A stretch of 59,301 nucleotides of DNA. Origin: Desulfosporosinus sp. Tol-M (GTDB lineage: Bacteria; Bacillota; Desulfitobacteriia; Desulfitobacteriales; Desulfitobacteriaceae). The notes beneath the pieces were generated by a model, which ran no database searches, was not told the DNA's origin, and worked only from the letters and a program-made list of their open reading frames with translations. Shown piece after piece: positions 26,717 through 34,190 of the stretch; position 1 is the stretch's first letter, and each line of letters starts with the position of its first letter. Location of the stretch: positions 1-59,301 of the forward strand of contig JQID01000035.1 in the NCBI GenBank assembly GCA_000770645.1. The letters are read 5' to 3'. Both the position numbers and the translations under genes were made by a program.

Positions 26717-26932
26717 GTGAGTACAGCTATATATGCCCCCATGGCGGGAAAATTACTTTCCATTAATGTTAATGTTGGTGACAAAGTTGAGCAAGATGAT
26801 GAAATTGCCACTTTGGAAGCTATGAAGATGGAACTTCAGGTATTTTCGACAGCTGATGGAACTGTAGCTTCAATCGATGCAGTAGCCGGTTCCAATGTTA
26901 CTACGACAACAGTTCTTGTGACATTGGAGTAG
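26717..26932 (+). CDS. Biotin carrier protein of a Na+-translocating decarboxylase
   Basis: A 71-residue stand-alone biotinyl domain. The biotin lysine is Lys37 in EAMKMEL, and the flanking strands (IYAPMAGKLLSINVNVGD, GTVASIDAVAGSNV) complete the barrel. It starts at GTG, with GAAAGGAGG upstream. It has no Pro/Ala linker or carboxyltransferase fusion, like MmdC/MadF-type carriers. It opens an operon with TerC-like, OadB-like and OadG-like genes. It would carry CO2 from a carboxyltransferase to the membrane pump. The carboxyltransferase itself is not encoded here. Confidence 0.9.
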   Translation: MSTAIYAPMAGKLLSINVNVGDKVEQDDEIATLEAMKMELQVFSTADGTVASIDAVAGSNVTTTTVLVTLE

Positions 26933-27026
26933 TTCTAGGTTCTTCTTAATACGGCCGGAGTAAAGAAAGGTACCGGCCGTTTGTATTTTTTTGGATATTT
27001 TGTTATTGAGGAAAGGAGAGCGTGAT

Positions 27027-27842
27027 GTGGAAACACAGGAATTAATTTTTGGCTTAATAAACATATTAATAATAAATCTTGTCTTGAGCGGAGACAATGC
27101 AGTTGTTATCGCCTTGGCCAGCCGTAACTTAGTAGCCAAGCAACGGAAAATGGCTATTTTCTGGGGCAGCGCCGGAGCTATTATCTTGCGTATTGTCCTG
27201 ACTATTGTGGCAGTTTTTCTTTTGAGAATCCCTTATCTGCAAGCAATCGGGGGGTTGCTGCTCATTTGGATCGGCATTAAGCTGTTGACTGACGAAGAAG
27301 ACGAGGATGAAATGGAAGCCTCCAGCAATATGATGACGGCTATTAAGACGATTATCATAGCCGACCTGATTATGAGTCTGGACAATGTACTTGCCGTTGC
27401 AGCAGCTAGTAAGGGGAATTATTTGCTGTTGATAATCGGTCTTGCTGTGAGTATCCCGATTATTATTGTCGGCAGTCAGCTGCTTGTTTGGTTAATGAAT
27501 AAGTTCCCTCCCTTTGTCTATATCGGTGCCGGCCTGATAGCCTGGACTGCCGGTGAAATGATCAATACCGACAAAAAAATTGCTCCCCTGCTTTATAACT
27601 TCAGTCATGCCAGCGGAGAAGAAGTTGCCAAATTCTTCAACACTACCGCGCCGGAATTGGCCAAGTATTACAATACTACAGTTGATGGAATTATCCAAGC
27701 TATGCCTCATTCCATCTTAAACATGCCTGAGAATCTGGAATGGGTACTTCCGGCCGTGATTACGGTACTGGTCTGCGGCAGCGGCTGGTGGATTAAAAGC
27801 CGTAGGAAGGCTGCGCAAGCTGATAAAAGCTCGGCAGCTTAA
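27027..27842 (+). CDS. TerC-family integral membrane protein (YjbE/YkoY-like)
   Basis: A 271-residue membrane protein with about seven hydrophobic helices and the TerC hallmarks: NLVLSGDNAVVIALA in the first half and ADLIMSLDNVLAVAAAS in the second, both with buried acids expected to bind a metal ion. An acidic loop (DEEDEDEMEA) lies between them. GTG at 27027 is chosen for the AAGGAG 8 bases upstream. TerC proteins are linked to metal, often Mn2+, export or metallation. Its place between the biotin carrier and the OadB pump is unusual. Confidence 0.88.
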   Translation: METQELIFGLINILIINLVLSGDNAVVIALASRNLVAKQRKMAIFWGSAGAIILRIVLTIVAVFLLRIPYLQAIGGLLLIWIGIKLLTDEEDEDEMEASSNMMTAIKTIIIADLIMSLDNVLAVAAASKGNYLLLIIGLAVSIPIIIVGSQLLVWLMNKFPPFVYIGAGLIAWTAGEMINTDKKIAPLLYNFSHASGEEVAKFFNTTAPELAKYYNTTVDGIIQAMPHSILNMPENLEWVLPAVITVLVCGSGWWIKSRRKAAQADKSSAA

Positions 27843-27902
27843 TAAACCATGTTGCTTAGTTTAGTGATAAATAATTCATAGATAAAGAGGCGGTATAAGA
27901 GA

Positions 27903-29153
27903 ATGGGAATATTAGATGTTGTGACTCAACAAAGTTTTCTAATGAATCTTTTAGCCGGATTTACGCACTTAACCTGGCAATCTATTGTCATGATACTTAT
28001 CGGGTTAATCTTGCTTTATCTGGGTGTTGCCAAGGATTACGAACCATTATTACTGGTACCTATCGGTTTCGGCTGTGTTTTGGCCAATTTACCCTTAACG
28101 GAATTAATCCATGTACCACGTGAAGGGTTTATATTCCATGATAGCGTGCAACATGTATTGGGCCTACCGTTGCAAGCAGGCCAACAACTTGTTGATCAGG
28201 GAATCCTTGATGTTCTCTATAATGCAGGAATCGCCAACGAACTGTTCCCTTGCCTGCTGTTTATAGGTATCGGTGCTATGACCGACTTTGGACCGCTGCT
28301 TCAGAACCCCAGAATCCTTCTCCTGGGTGGGGCAGGCCAGTTCGGTATCTTCTTGACTTTACTTCTGGCCCTGGCACTTGGTTATGACAAGATGGAAGCA
28401 ATCTGCGTTGCTATTATCGGTGCTTGTGACGGTCCTACATCTATCTATATGACTTCTAAATTTAACCCCGCGCTGCTTGGTCCCATTTCGGTGGCCGCTT
28501 ATTCCTATATGTCACTGGTGCCGCTGATCCAACCGCCGGTGATGAAGCTCTGTACAACGAAAAAAGAGCGGGAAATGAAAATGTCCTATGATATGCTCAA
28601 ACCGGTTACACAAAGAACCAAGACCTTATTCCCGATAGTGGTTACCATAGTTACCCTCTTGATTGCACCATCAGGCGCGCCCTTAATGGGAACTTTGATG
28701 CTGGGCAACTTTTTGCGTGAATGTAAGGTAGTCGGCAAATTAGTACAATCTGCTGAAAACGAAATTGCCACTATTTCCACCTTATTCCTGGGCCTTACAG
28801 TTGGGGCTACCATGAATGGAGACGTTTTCCTGACTGTGAAGACTTTGGGTATTTTATGTCTCGGTTTTATCGCAATTTGCGGTGATACTGCGTTTGGTGT
28901 TATGGGCGCTAAAGTTATGAACATCTTCTCCAGAGTAAAAGTCAACCCCTTAATTGGCGCCGCCGGCATTTCAGCTTTCCCGATGGCGGCCCGCGTAGTG
29001 CATAAAGTAGGGACCCAAGCCAACCCCCACACATATCTGCTGATGCACGCCATGGGTGTGAACACCGGAGGGCAGATTGGCTCGGTGCTGGCAGCCAGTA
29101 TTATGATTGCTGTTATCACTGCTCTACAGGGTATGGGTATAAATTTGATGTAA
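27903..29153 (+). CDS. Na+-translocating decarboxylase beta subunit (OadB/MmdB family)
   Basis: A 416-residue membrane subunit that decarboxylates carboxybiotin and uses the energy to pump Na+ outward. Residues known to handle Na+ in OadB are present: Asp in IIGACDGPTSIYMTSKF (Asp176), Tyr in VAAYSYMSLVPL, and Asn/Ser in GVNTGGQIGSVLAAS near the C-terminus. About nine to eleven membrane segments are visible. Length is normal. It belongs to an oxaloacetate, methylmalonyl-CoA, malonate or glutaconyl-CoA decarboxylase; without the alpha subunit the substrate stays open. It precedes a small OadG-like gene by 41 bases. Confidence 0.94.
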   Translation: MGILDVVTQQSFLMNLLAGFTHLTWQSIVMILIGLILLYLGVAKDYEPLLLVPIGFGCVLANLPLTELIHVPREGFIFHDSVQHVLGLPLQAGQQLVDQGILDVLYNAGIANELFPCLLFIGIGAMTDFGPLLQNPRILLLGGAGQFGIFLTLLLALALGYDKMEAICVAIIGACDGPTSIYMTSKFNPALLGPISVAAYSYMSLVPLIQPPVMKLCTTKKEREMKMSYDMLKPVTQRTKTLFPIVVTIVTLLIAPSGAPLMGTLMLGNFLRECKVVGKLVQSAENEIATISTLFLGLTVGATMNGDVFLTVKTLGILCLGFIAICGDTAFGVMGAKVMNIFSRVKVNPLIGAAGISAFPMAARVVHKVGTQANPHTYLLMHAMGVNTGGQIGSVLAASIMIAVITALQGMGINLM

Positions 29154-29194
29154 CAACGAGATACCTTCATTAATCTAAGAAGTAGGTGATAAAT

Positions 29195-29338
29195 GTGGAA
29201 ATGTCCAATATGACATTTGGCTGGTTGTTAACTGTCGTGGCCGGAGGTTTAACCATGGTTTCCCTGGGGATAATTATTCTTTGTACGAAAATATTAAAAA
29301 GCTTTCAAAAATCAGAAACTGCCCAGAAGACAAACTGA
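29195..29338 (+). CDS. OadG-like small gamma subunit
   Basis: A 47-residue protein from GTG 29195 (AGGTGAT upstream). It has one N-terminal membrane helix, MTFGWLLTVVAGGLTMVSLG, extended by IIILCTKILK, and a short polar tail. This is the layout of OadG/MmdD-type gamma or delta subunits, which hold the decarboxylase complex at the membrane; the usual Pro/His-rich tail is very short. It is the last gene before the operon terminator. It is shorter than typical OadG (about 80 residues), so it may be a minimal form. Confidence 0.7.
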   Translation: MEMSNMTFGWLLTVVAGGLTMVSLGIIILCTKILKSFQKSETAQKTN

Positions 29339-29380
29339 CCGTTTGAGTATTGGAAGCATATAAGATTATTGATATTATTG

Positions 29381-29416
29381 AAAGCCTCATAGTTAAAGAA
29401 ACTGTGAGGCCTTTAT
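29381..29416 (+). terminator. Terminator of the Na+-decarboxylase operon
   Basis: AAAGCCTCATAGTT and AACTGTGAGGCCTTT form a stem (arms about 29381-29394 and 29399-29413) with a short loop, followed by TTTATT. It lies 43 bases after the gamma-like gene. Confidence 0.72.
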
Positions 29417-29535
29417 TAACTTAATTTAACGGGATCCAATTGCTAAAAACTCAAATAATCTCTAAATCACAAACAGGATTTGGGCTTCTCAAGCCGAACT
29501 ATTAAATTGTAACAAACAAATTTGGGGTGATACTT

Positions 29536-29964
29536 GTGGCCAATAAGCAAGAAATTCTTTTTGAAACTAAACACCCACCTTACACAGCAAGTCTGAAAAG
29601 AATACTTATTGCAAGTATTTGTATAAATCTGTTTTTCTCAATTTTATTTAAATGGTCCTGGGTCAGGGTTTTAGATATTTTTTTCTTGGTTGCCCTGATG
29701 GATTTTGTAACATTCTATTTTCCCGCAGTCACCAAAAGATATATTATAACCAAGGATAGTTTAAGCAGAAAAGGCTGGTTCGGCTCGAAAGAAGTTCCTT
29801 TTAAGCAAATAGGAAATATTTCAGCTGCCAGGAGTTCAATCCTGGTTCTTTCGACCGAAGGAAAGGTTTTATTTAAAATTTACGAAATATTTTTGGATAA
29901 ATCGGTTAGAGAAAAATTCAAAGATATATTATTCGATCGCTTTGAAAAACTATGCAATGATTAA
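29536..29964 (+). CDS. Small membrane protein with PH-like C-terminal domain
   Basis: A 142-residue protein starting at GTG 29536, with GGGGTG 6 bases upstream. Two membrane helices (about residues 22-38 and 42-62) are followed by RYIITKDSLSRKGWFGSKEVPFKQIGNISAA, a strand pattern typical of bacterial PH (bPH2-like) domains. It has no visible active site. It stands alone between the decarboxylase operon and a tRNA gene, and its role is unknown. Base composition is more AT-rich than the neighbouring operon, compatible with, but not proof of, lateral gain. Confidence 0.6.
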   Translation: MANKQEILFETKHPPYTASLKRILIASICINLFFSILFKWSWVRVLDIFFLVALMDFVTFYFPAVTKRYIITKDSLSRKGWFGSKEVPFKQIGNISAARSSILVLSTEGKVLFKIYEIFLDKSVREKFKDILFDRFEKLCND

Positions 29965-30155
29965 TTTACAATGGACCGGTATAAATGTTTCTACCTCCTA
30001 AAACATTTTCTGCGACATAAACAGATAAGCCACAGCATAAGCTGCGGCCAATTCCATTACATTGCCTCTTTCGGATTGCCAATGAACCTCATCACAGGAT
30101 TTGCACAAGACGTCAAGTCGGGCTTTGACGCTTATTCGACGTCGAGAAAAACGAT

Positions 30156-30230
30156 TGGCAGGGGTGGCTGGATTCGAACCAACGAATACCAGAGTCAGAG
30201 TCTGGTGCCTTACCGCTTGGCGACACCCCT
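30156..30230 (-). tRNA. tRNA-Gln (anticodon CUG)
   Basis: A 75-base tRNA with encoded CCA. The acceptor stem AGGGGTG pairs with CACCCCT, and the discriminator is G. The anticodon stem CCAGA/TCTGG encloses loop CTCTGAC, giving anticodon CTG for CAG codons. The T-arm contains GGTTCGAATCC. No second tRNA lies alongside. Confidence 0.95.
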
Positions 30231-30366
30231 GTAAATAGGGTTACACATAAGAATACATAAATAATAATATGTCGGCCTGGAATTGTCAAATACGATAATT
30301 TACCCCTTTACATCTTACCGGTTGGGCGCGTACAAAGGTGCACAACGGGTTCTTTAACTAAGAACA

Positions 30367-31305
30367 TCACTCTTCCTCCCCACGAGCAATTTTGGTAACT
30401 TCCAAAGCATCTTCCTGGTAAATATTCGAAAGCAACCACCGATCATCCTGCCAAACAAACTCCCAGAATTCAGTATAGTAGAGCCTGTGCGTATTATCGC
30501 CGGATATCAGCCGTTCAGAGGTATCGACGGTATAATCAATTAAACTCGCTGAAACCATGGCTATTAAATGTTGCGTTTGTTCATCCAACTGGCTATGGAT
30601 GAATTCAATGTCCTCTGTGTTCAGCACAGGTTCCTTGATCATATTGCGTTCTCCGCGCGCTTTCATCCCTTGCAGATCTGTCCGGTACTTATTACCCAGG
30701 GCTGTTGTTAAAAAATCATTGGCTGCCGAAAGGTCTTGGCGACTCCAGGCATCCTGCAACCAAAAGAAGACCTGACGGACCCGCCCAATAATGAAATCCC
30801 GATCCCATCGTGGAAAGGTTTCTGCAAAATAGCGCATGTTTTCGCGCGTAAAGTCGATTGATTTAGCAAAGCGCTGAAGACTTTCTGCATTCGTAATCGG
30901 TCGGCCGGTTAAATCCATTGGGTTCTCGCCGGAATAGTCATTCAAATCTCCATCGCCAAAACCACGACCCCTCATCTTCCTTCTTCGACCCCCGCTACTG
31001 AAGGTGCGCCATGCTTTATAAATGAGGTAGAAGATAACCATTAAGAAGATTAAACTGAAAAATCCCCCGGATCCTCCGGAAGTACCCCCGAAGAAAAAGA
31101 ATGGGAAGGGGAAGAACCCACCGAGTCCCCCACCTCCGGAAAGACCACCTCCGGAAAGGCCACCCCCTGAGAAAGACCCGCTCGAACTTTTTCCCAGACT
31201 TCCGCCCACTCCCCCGCCCCCACGTGCCAAGGTAAGTGAAGCCTGGCTCGCGATGAGCATGATAGTTGTAATGGTAACCCCTATTCGTTTTGTCCGCGAG
31301 TTCAT
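30367..31305 (-). CDS. Tim44-like domain membrane protein with Gly-rich segment
   Basis: A 312-residue protein. A signal-type helix (residues about 8-28, ending ASQASLTLA) is followed by a very Gly/Ser-rich low-complexity stretch to about residue 72, then a Phe-rich patch and a second helix (FFSLIFLMVIFYLIYKAW). The C-terminal half reads as a Tim44-like domain (NFLTTALGNKYRTDLQGMKARGE, FWEFVWQDDRWLLSNIYQED). The start is set by AAGGTGA before ATG 31305. It lies 71 bases after pspA on the same strand, so the pair may be an envelope-stress unit. Family function is poorly known. Confidence 0.8.
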   Translation of the reverse strand: MNSRTKRIGVTITTIMLIASQASLTLARGGGGVGGSLGKSSSGSFSGGGLSGGGLSGGGGLGGFFPFPFFFFGGTSGGSGGFFSLIFLMVIFYLIYKAWRTFSSGGRRRKMRGRGFGDGDLNDYSGENPMDLTGRPITNAESLQRFAKSIDFTRENMRYFAETFPRWDRDFIIGRVRQVFFWLQDAWSRQDLSAANDFLTTALGNKYRTDLQGMKARGERNMIKEPVLNTEDIEFIHSQLDEQTQHLIAMVSASLIDYTVDTSERLISGDNTHRLYYTEFWEFVWQDDRWLLSNIYQEDALEVTKIARGEEE

Positions 31306-31376
31306 GCCAATCACCTTATCCTTACCATTTCCTTGTACGATTTGCGTCTATAACCACCCAATGGTGTATATTTGGT

Positions 31377-32063
31377 TTATTCCTTTTCCGGCTCTTTCTT
31401 AAACCCTGCTTTAAGCTTAGCCAATTCATCTTCGACTTCCGAATCCGCTTTACTCTTTTCCAATTCCGCAAATTGATCCTCAATCGTGTTGGTGTTCACC
31501 ATTGTGCGGGAAGCCTTGGCTTCCGCCTCCGTACGTTGAACCCGGTCTTTCATCCGATCAATATCTGCCAAAGGATCATGGGTGGAGAGCCCAGATATTG
31601 CTTCATTAGCTCTTTTCATGGTTTGCGCACGACGTTGGCGCATGACAAGGTTATTGCGTTCCGTCTTTGCCTTTTCTAATTTCTCCGTAAGAACGCGGAG
31701 GTTCTCCTGAAGGTCTTCCACTACTTTAGCCTGGTCAACAAGTTGAGACTCATAATCTATTTTGCTGGCTTCTGCCTGTTTTTTATAAGTCAAAGCAGCC
31801 CGGGCTAAGTCATCCTTGCCCTGTTGTACGGCTAGCGCTGCCTGACCAGTGCGCAGTTCAATTTCCTTATTTAAACCCTCAATGTTCTCCTCAAGTTGAA
31901 TCTTATCCGCTACGGCACGGTTAACTTGAATATGAAAGTTGCGAACCTCTTCTATTGCCCGGTCTACATAAAGATTTAACATTTTCTCAGGATCTTCCGA
32001 CTTGTTCACCAAATCCATAATATTCGCTTGAAATAGATCTTTCACTTTGCTAAACATACCCAT
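31377..32063 (-). CDS. pspA: PspA/IM30-family envelope protection protein
   Basis: A 228-residue, almost wholly helical protein: MGMFSKVKDLFQANIMDLVNKSEDPEKML is the characteristic amphipathic N-terminus that binds membranes, followed by long coiled coils rich in Lys/Glu/Gln. PspA/Vipp1 proteins assemble into ESCRT-III-like rods that support damaged membranes. The ATG at 32063 is chosen for the AAAGGGG upstream; an upstream in-frame start adds residues not typical of the family. An extended -10 lies about 165 bases upstream. It is followed by the Tim44-like gene. Confidence 0.93.
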   Translation of the reverse strand: MGMFSKVKDLFQANIMDLVNKSEDPEKMLNLYVDRAIEEVRNFHIQVNRAVADKIQLEENIEGLNKEIELRTGQAALAVQQGKDDLARAALTYKKQAEASKIDYESQLVDQAKVVEDLQENLRVLTEKLEKAKTERNNLVMRQRRAQTMKRANEAISGLSTHDPLADIDRMKDRVQRTEAEAKASRTMVNTNTIEDQFAELEKSKADSEVEDELAKLKAGFKKEPEKE

Positions 32064-32225
32064 AGGTTTCAATCCCCTTTCATTTCTGCAAACCCACATT
32101 TGAGTTCACTGCACACGCTTTTTTCATTCAATGCAAGTCTACTTCCTTTGACCAACAGAACACAAAAGCTATTCAACTTACTCACCTTTATGCGAGGTCA
32201 TTGAGGAAGGAGATCCGATAGTTTA

Positions 32226-32234
32226 ATTATAGCA
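32226..32234 (-). promoter_or_regulatory. Possible extended -10 promoter for pspA
   Basis: TGCTATAAT on the minus strand, an extended -10 (TGn-TATAAT). The -35 region is weak, as extended -10 promoters allow. It is the only strong -10 I see in the 32100-32568 gap; the rest of that gap shows only a hairpin at 32441-32471. Confidence 0.35.
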
Positions 32235-32440
32235 CAGTTTATGATTTTATTCCCGGACATACGTGCTTAATTCACGCAATTATTTCCTGCGTACCATCCT
32301 TCATTTCCTGCATGAAAATTCCTTTTTTGCGAACGTCAAAAAAATGGAGCGAAAAGATTACCGTCTACGAAGACAAATTTACAGTGGATTCAAATCCGGC
32401 GCGACGGTAGATGTAGAATAATAAGACTGAAAACGGGCAA

Positions 32441-32471
32441 GGCACTCTACGAAATTTAATCGTAGGGTGCC
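32441..32471. repeat. Hairpin GGCACTCTACG/CGTAGGGTGCC
   Basis: Two 11-base arms with one T/G mismatch around a 9-base AT loop. There is no T-run on either side, so I do not call it a terminator. It lies in the gap between pspA and gene debris. Confidence 0.4.
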
Positions 32472-32568
32472 CCTGTGAAATGTTATTTATTTGGTGTTTA
32501 TTGTTTTCTAATAGTACGGCTTGCTGACTATCAAAGGTGGTTGAACCATTCTTTTCTTGACAATTGCA

Positions 32569-32965
32569 TTAAGCCTTAACACCTAGTTCTCTATAATTTT
32601 TAATGGTGTAAGTTACTGTTATTCCATAAACGACAAATGCTAGCAGACTTGCAATTATTGTAGATGCGCCTTGTGTCCAGTGGGCATTAATAGTGCCCTG
32701 TGTTGAGTTGATTGATACTAATATTACCCAAACAATAGCCCCGCTCCAGAATCCCTCTTCACATACGGAAATATTAGTTGATATCGCCGTTCCCTTGTTT
32801 TCCGAAACAATATCCAATATGAAAAATCCATTATCTTTAAGAGACGTGTGTATTTTTGCAAGCAGTATGTTTAGTTCATCTGTGTTTAATGCACAAAAAT
32901 CAAAAAATATGAGCGTTACAATATCAAAGGATTCTTTAAAATTGATATCAAGATAATTCCATAAC
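32569..32965 (-). pseudogene. Chimeric debris: SAM-methyltransferase fragment joined to a membrane-protein tail
   Basis: One open frame reads FKESFDIVTLIFFDFCALNT and then LLAKIHTSLKDNGFFILDIV, followed by VCEEGFWSG. This is the motif II-III region of a class I SAM-dependent methyltransferase, but without its N-terminal GxGxG part. At about 32740 the frame changes character to a hydrophobic tail (STIIASLLAFVVYGITVTYT) ending in GVKA, unlike any methyltransferase. The first methionine (32817) gives an 82-residue product. The pieces appear to come from two unrelated genes joined by deletion. Function is unlikely. Confidence 0.55.
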
Positions 32966-33037
32966 GGGTTACTCTGGGTAATAAAGCCTCTACATCTGTA
33001 CCAATCACTGCTGTACCACCCACCACAATAGTATGTC
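32958..33037 (-). pseudogene. Fragment resembling a cell-wall-binding repeat 2
   Basis: Directly after the acsD stop, a 27-codon stretch reads [19 protein letters not shown] then LPRVTRYG, which fits the YIVGGTxVIS..V...LPxVTRxxG pattern of CW_binding_2 repeats found in secreted clostridial proteins. It has no start codon of its own and runs out of frame into the methyltransferase fragment. I read it as a leftover of a deleted surface-protein gene. The match is by pattern only. Confidence 0.4.
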
Positions 33038-34000
33038 TCACTCGCTCATCAAATCGGCAATGTTTTTCCGGACTAGCCGTACTGCTGCCGGGTTGCGCAT
33101 AACAAGAATACTGGCTCCGACTTGGAGGACACCGGAAGCGGTTACTGCTTCCCAAAGCACGCTGCGGTCGGCGAGATCTCCCCACCCGGGATACTCCTCC
33201 GCAGATACATAAGCCTCTTTGCAGCGATTCGCCTCAGAGCCAATGTTACAAATCATGGGCATGGAGAGCATTTTGTCATTGGCCAAGGCTCCAAGGCGAG
33301 CTCGCTCCATAATAGAATATACATACTCGATACCGAATCCGAGCCCCGCAACAGTTGGATCAATAATAATTTTGTTTAAAGGTAAGCCCATTTCATTGAT
33401 TAAAATATTAAGCTGTTTACAGATGTTAATATCCAGGGGGGAGCGCGCAATCAAAGTATGTTTATGAACCATCGCTGCAGCCACTATGGACTTGTAGTTA
33501 TCCTGTTCCGCAAAACCGATCAACAGGTTTTCGCCTGCGGCAGCTTCGGCAATAGCCGTCATTACCTCATTGTTTTTGGCCGGATCGTCACACCCTTCGA
33601 CAATGAGCGGAACGCCGACGGCAGCCAGGACTTCCCGAACAATCCGGGCACAATCCTCGGGTGAGCGATTTTCACCTTCCGGATCAGCGCCATCAAATTT
33701 CAGGAAAATAAGATCCGCGCCAAACTCGTCTACACATTTTTTAGCCCAGGCCGCAGGGTCATTGAGGACATCTCCAATTTGCCGCGTAATCAGCTCCTGC
33801 CATGCGGGCACAATATCGGTTACCTCCATGGCGATTACCGGACGGTTAGGCATTTGACCTTCAAAGTGGAGAAAAGGTAAGGCGCTATCTCCCCCAACGG
33901 TCACGGTAGCAGTTCTCGTTCCTCCTTGTTCCGGCGTTGCTCCGAGCACTACCTCGCCAACTTTGCTGGCATATCTTTCTTTCACTAAGGTGACAGACAT
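33038..34000 (-). CDS. acsD: Corrinoid iron-sulfur protein small subunit
   Basis: A 320-residue small subunit of the CFeSP that carries the methyl group between methyltetrahydrofolate and acetyl-CoA synthase in the Wood-Ljungdahl pathway. It is a TIM barrel with the family phrases [52 protein letters not shown] and [18 protein letters not shown] 34000 has AGGAG 8 bases upstream. It is the last gene of the cooC-acsABCD row. The methyltransferase gene acsE, often next in such clusters, is absent here and is replaced by gene debris. Confidence 0.95.
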   Translation of the reverse strand: MSVTLVKERYASKVGEVVLGATPEQGGTRTATVTVGGDSALPFLHFEGQMPNRPVIAMEVTDIVPAWQELITRQIGDVLNDPAAWAKKCVDEFGADLIFLKFDGADPEGENRSPEDCARIVREVLAAVGVPLIVEGCDDPAKNNEVMTAIAEAAAGENLLIGFAEQDNYKSIVAAAMVHKHTLIARSPLDINICKQLNILINEMGLPLNKIIIDPTVAGLGFGIEYVYSIMERARLGALANDKMLSMPMICNIGSEANRCKEAYVSAEEYPGWGDLADRSVLWEAVTASGVLQVGASILVMRNPAAVRLVRKNIADLMSE

Positions 34001-34190
34001 GTACTCCACTCCTTTCCACTCTGGAAAATAACCTATTATTATTATTTGATCGCGCCGACAAGCGGCAAGGGGTCTAGCCTATTAATAAATATCTTCATTC
34101 TTCCGGCGACGTCGCGTTTGTGGCCTGAAGGTTTCACTTCATCACTGCCAAGACAGTTGGCTTATTAAACATTTGTGGTTATTTTATGAC

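Noticed and set aside
30100..30122. Small CGTCAA/TTTGACG hairpin beyond tRNA-Gln as terminator
   Set aside because: Short imperfect stem without a T-run in the tRNA direction.
29971..30234. 87-residue plus-strand frame
   Set aside because: It runs through the tRNA-Gln gene on the opposite strand, has no ribosome site and no protein-like pattern.
32441..32471. Terminator
   Set aside because: Good stem, but no T-run on either strand and no gene ending close by.
32916..33185. 89-residue minus-strand frame as one gene
   Set aside because: Its first half overlaps acsD in another frame; only the tail (wall-binding-like repeat) is meaningful, so I listed just that fragment.
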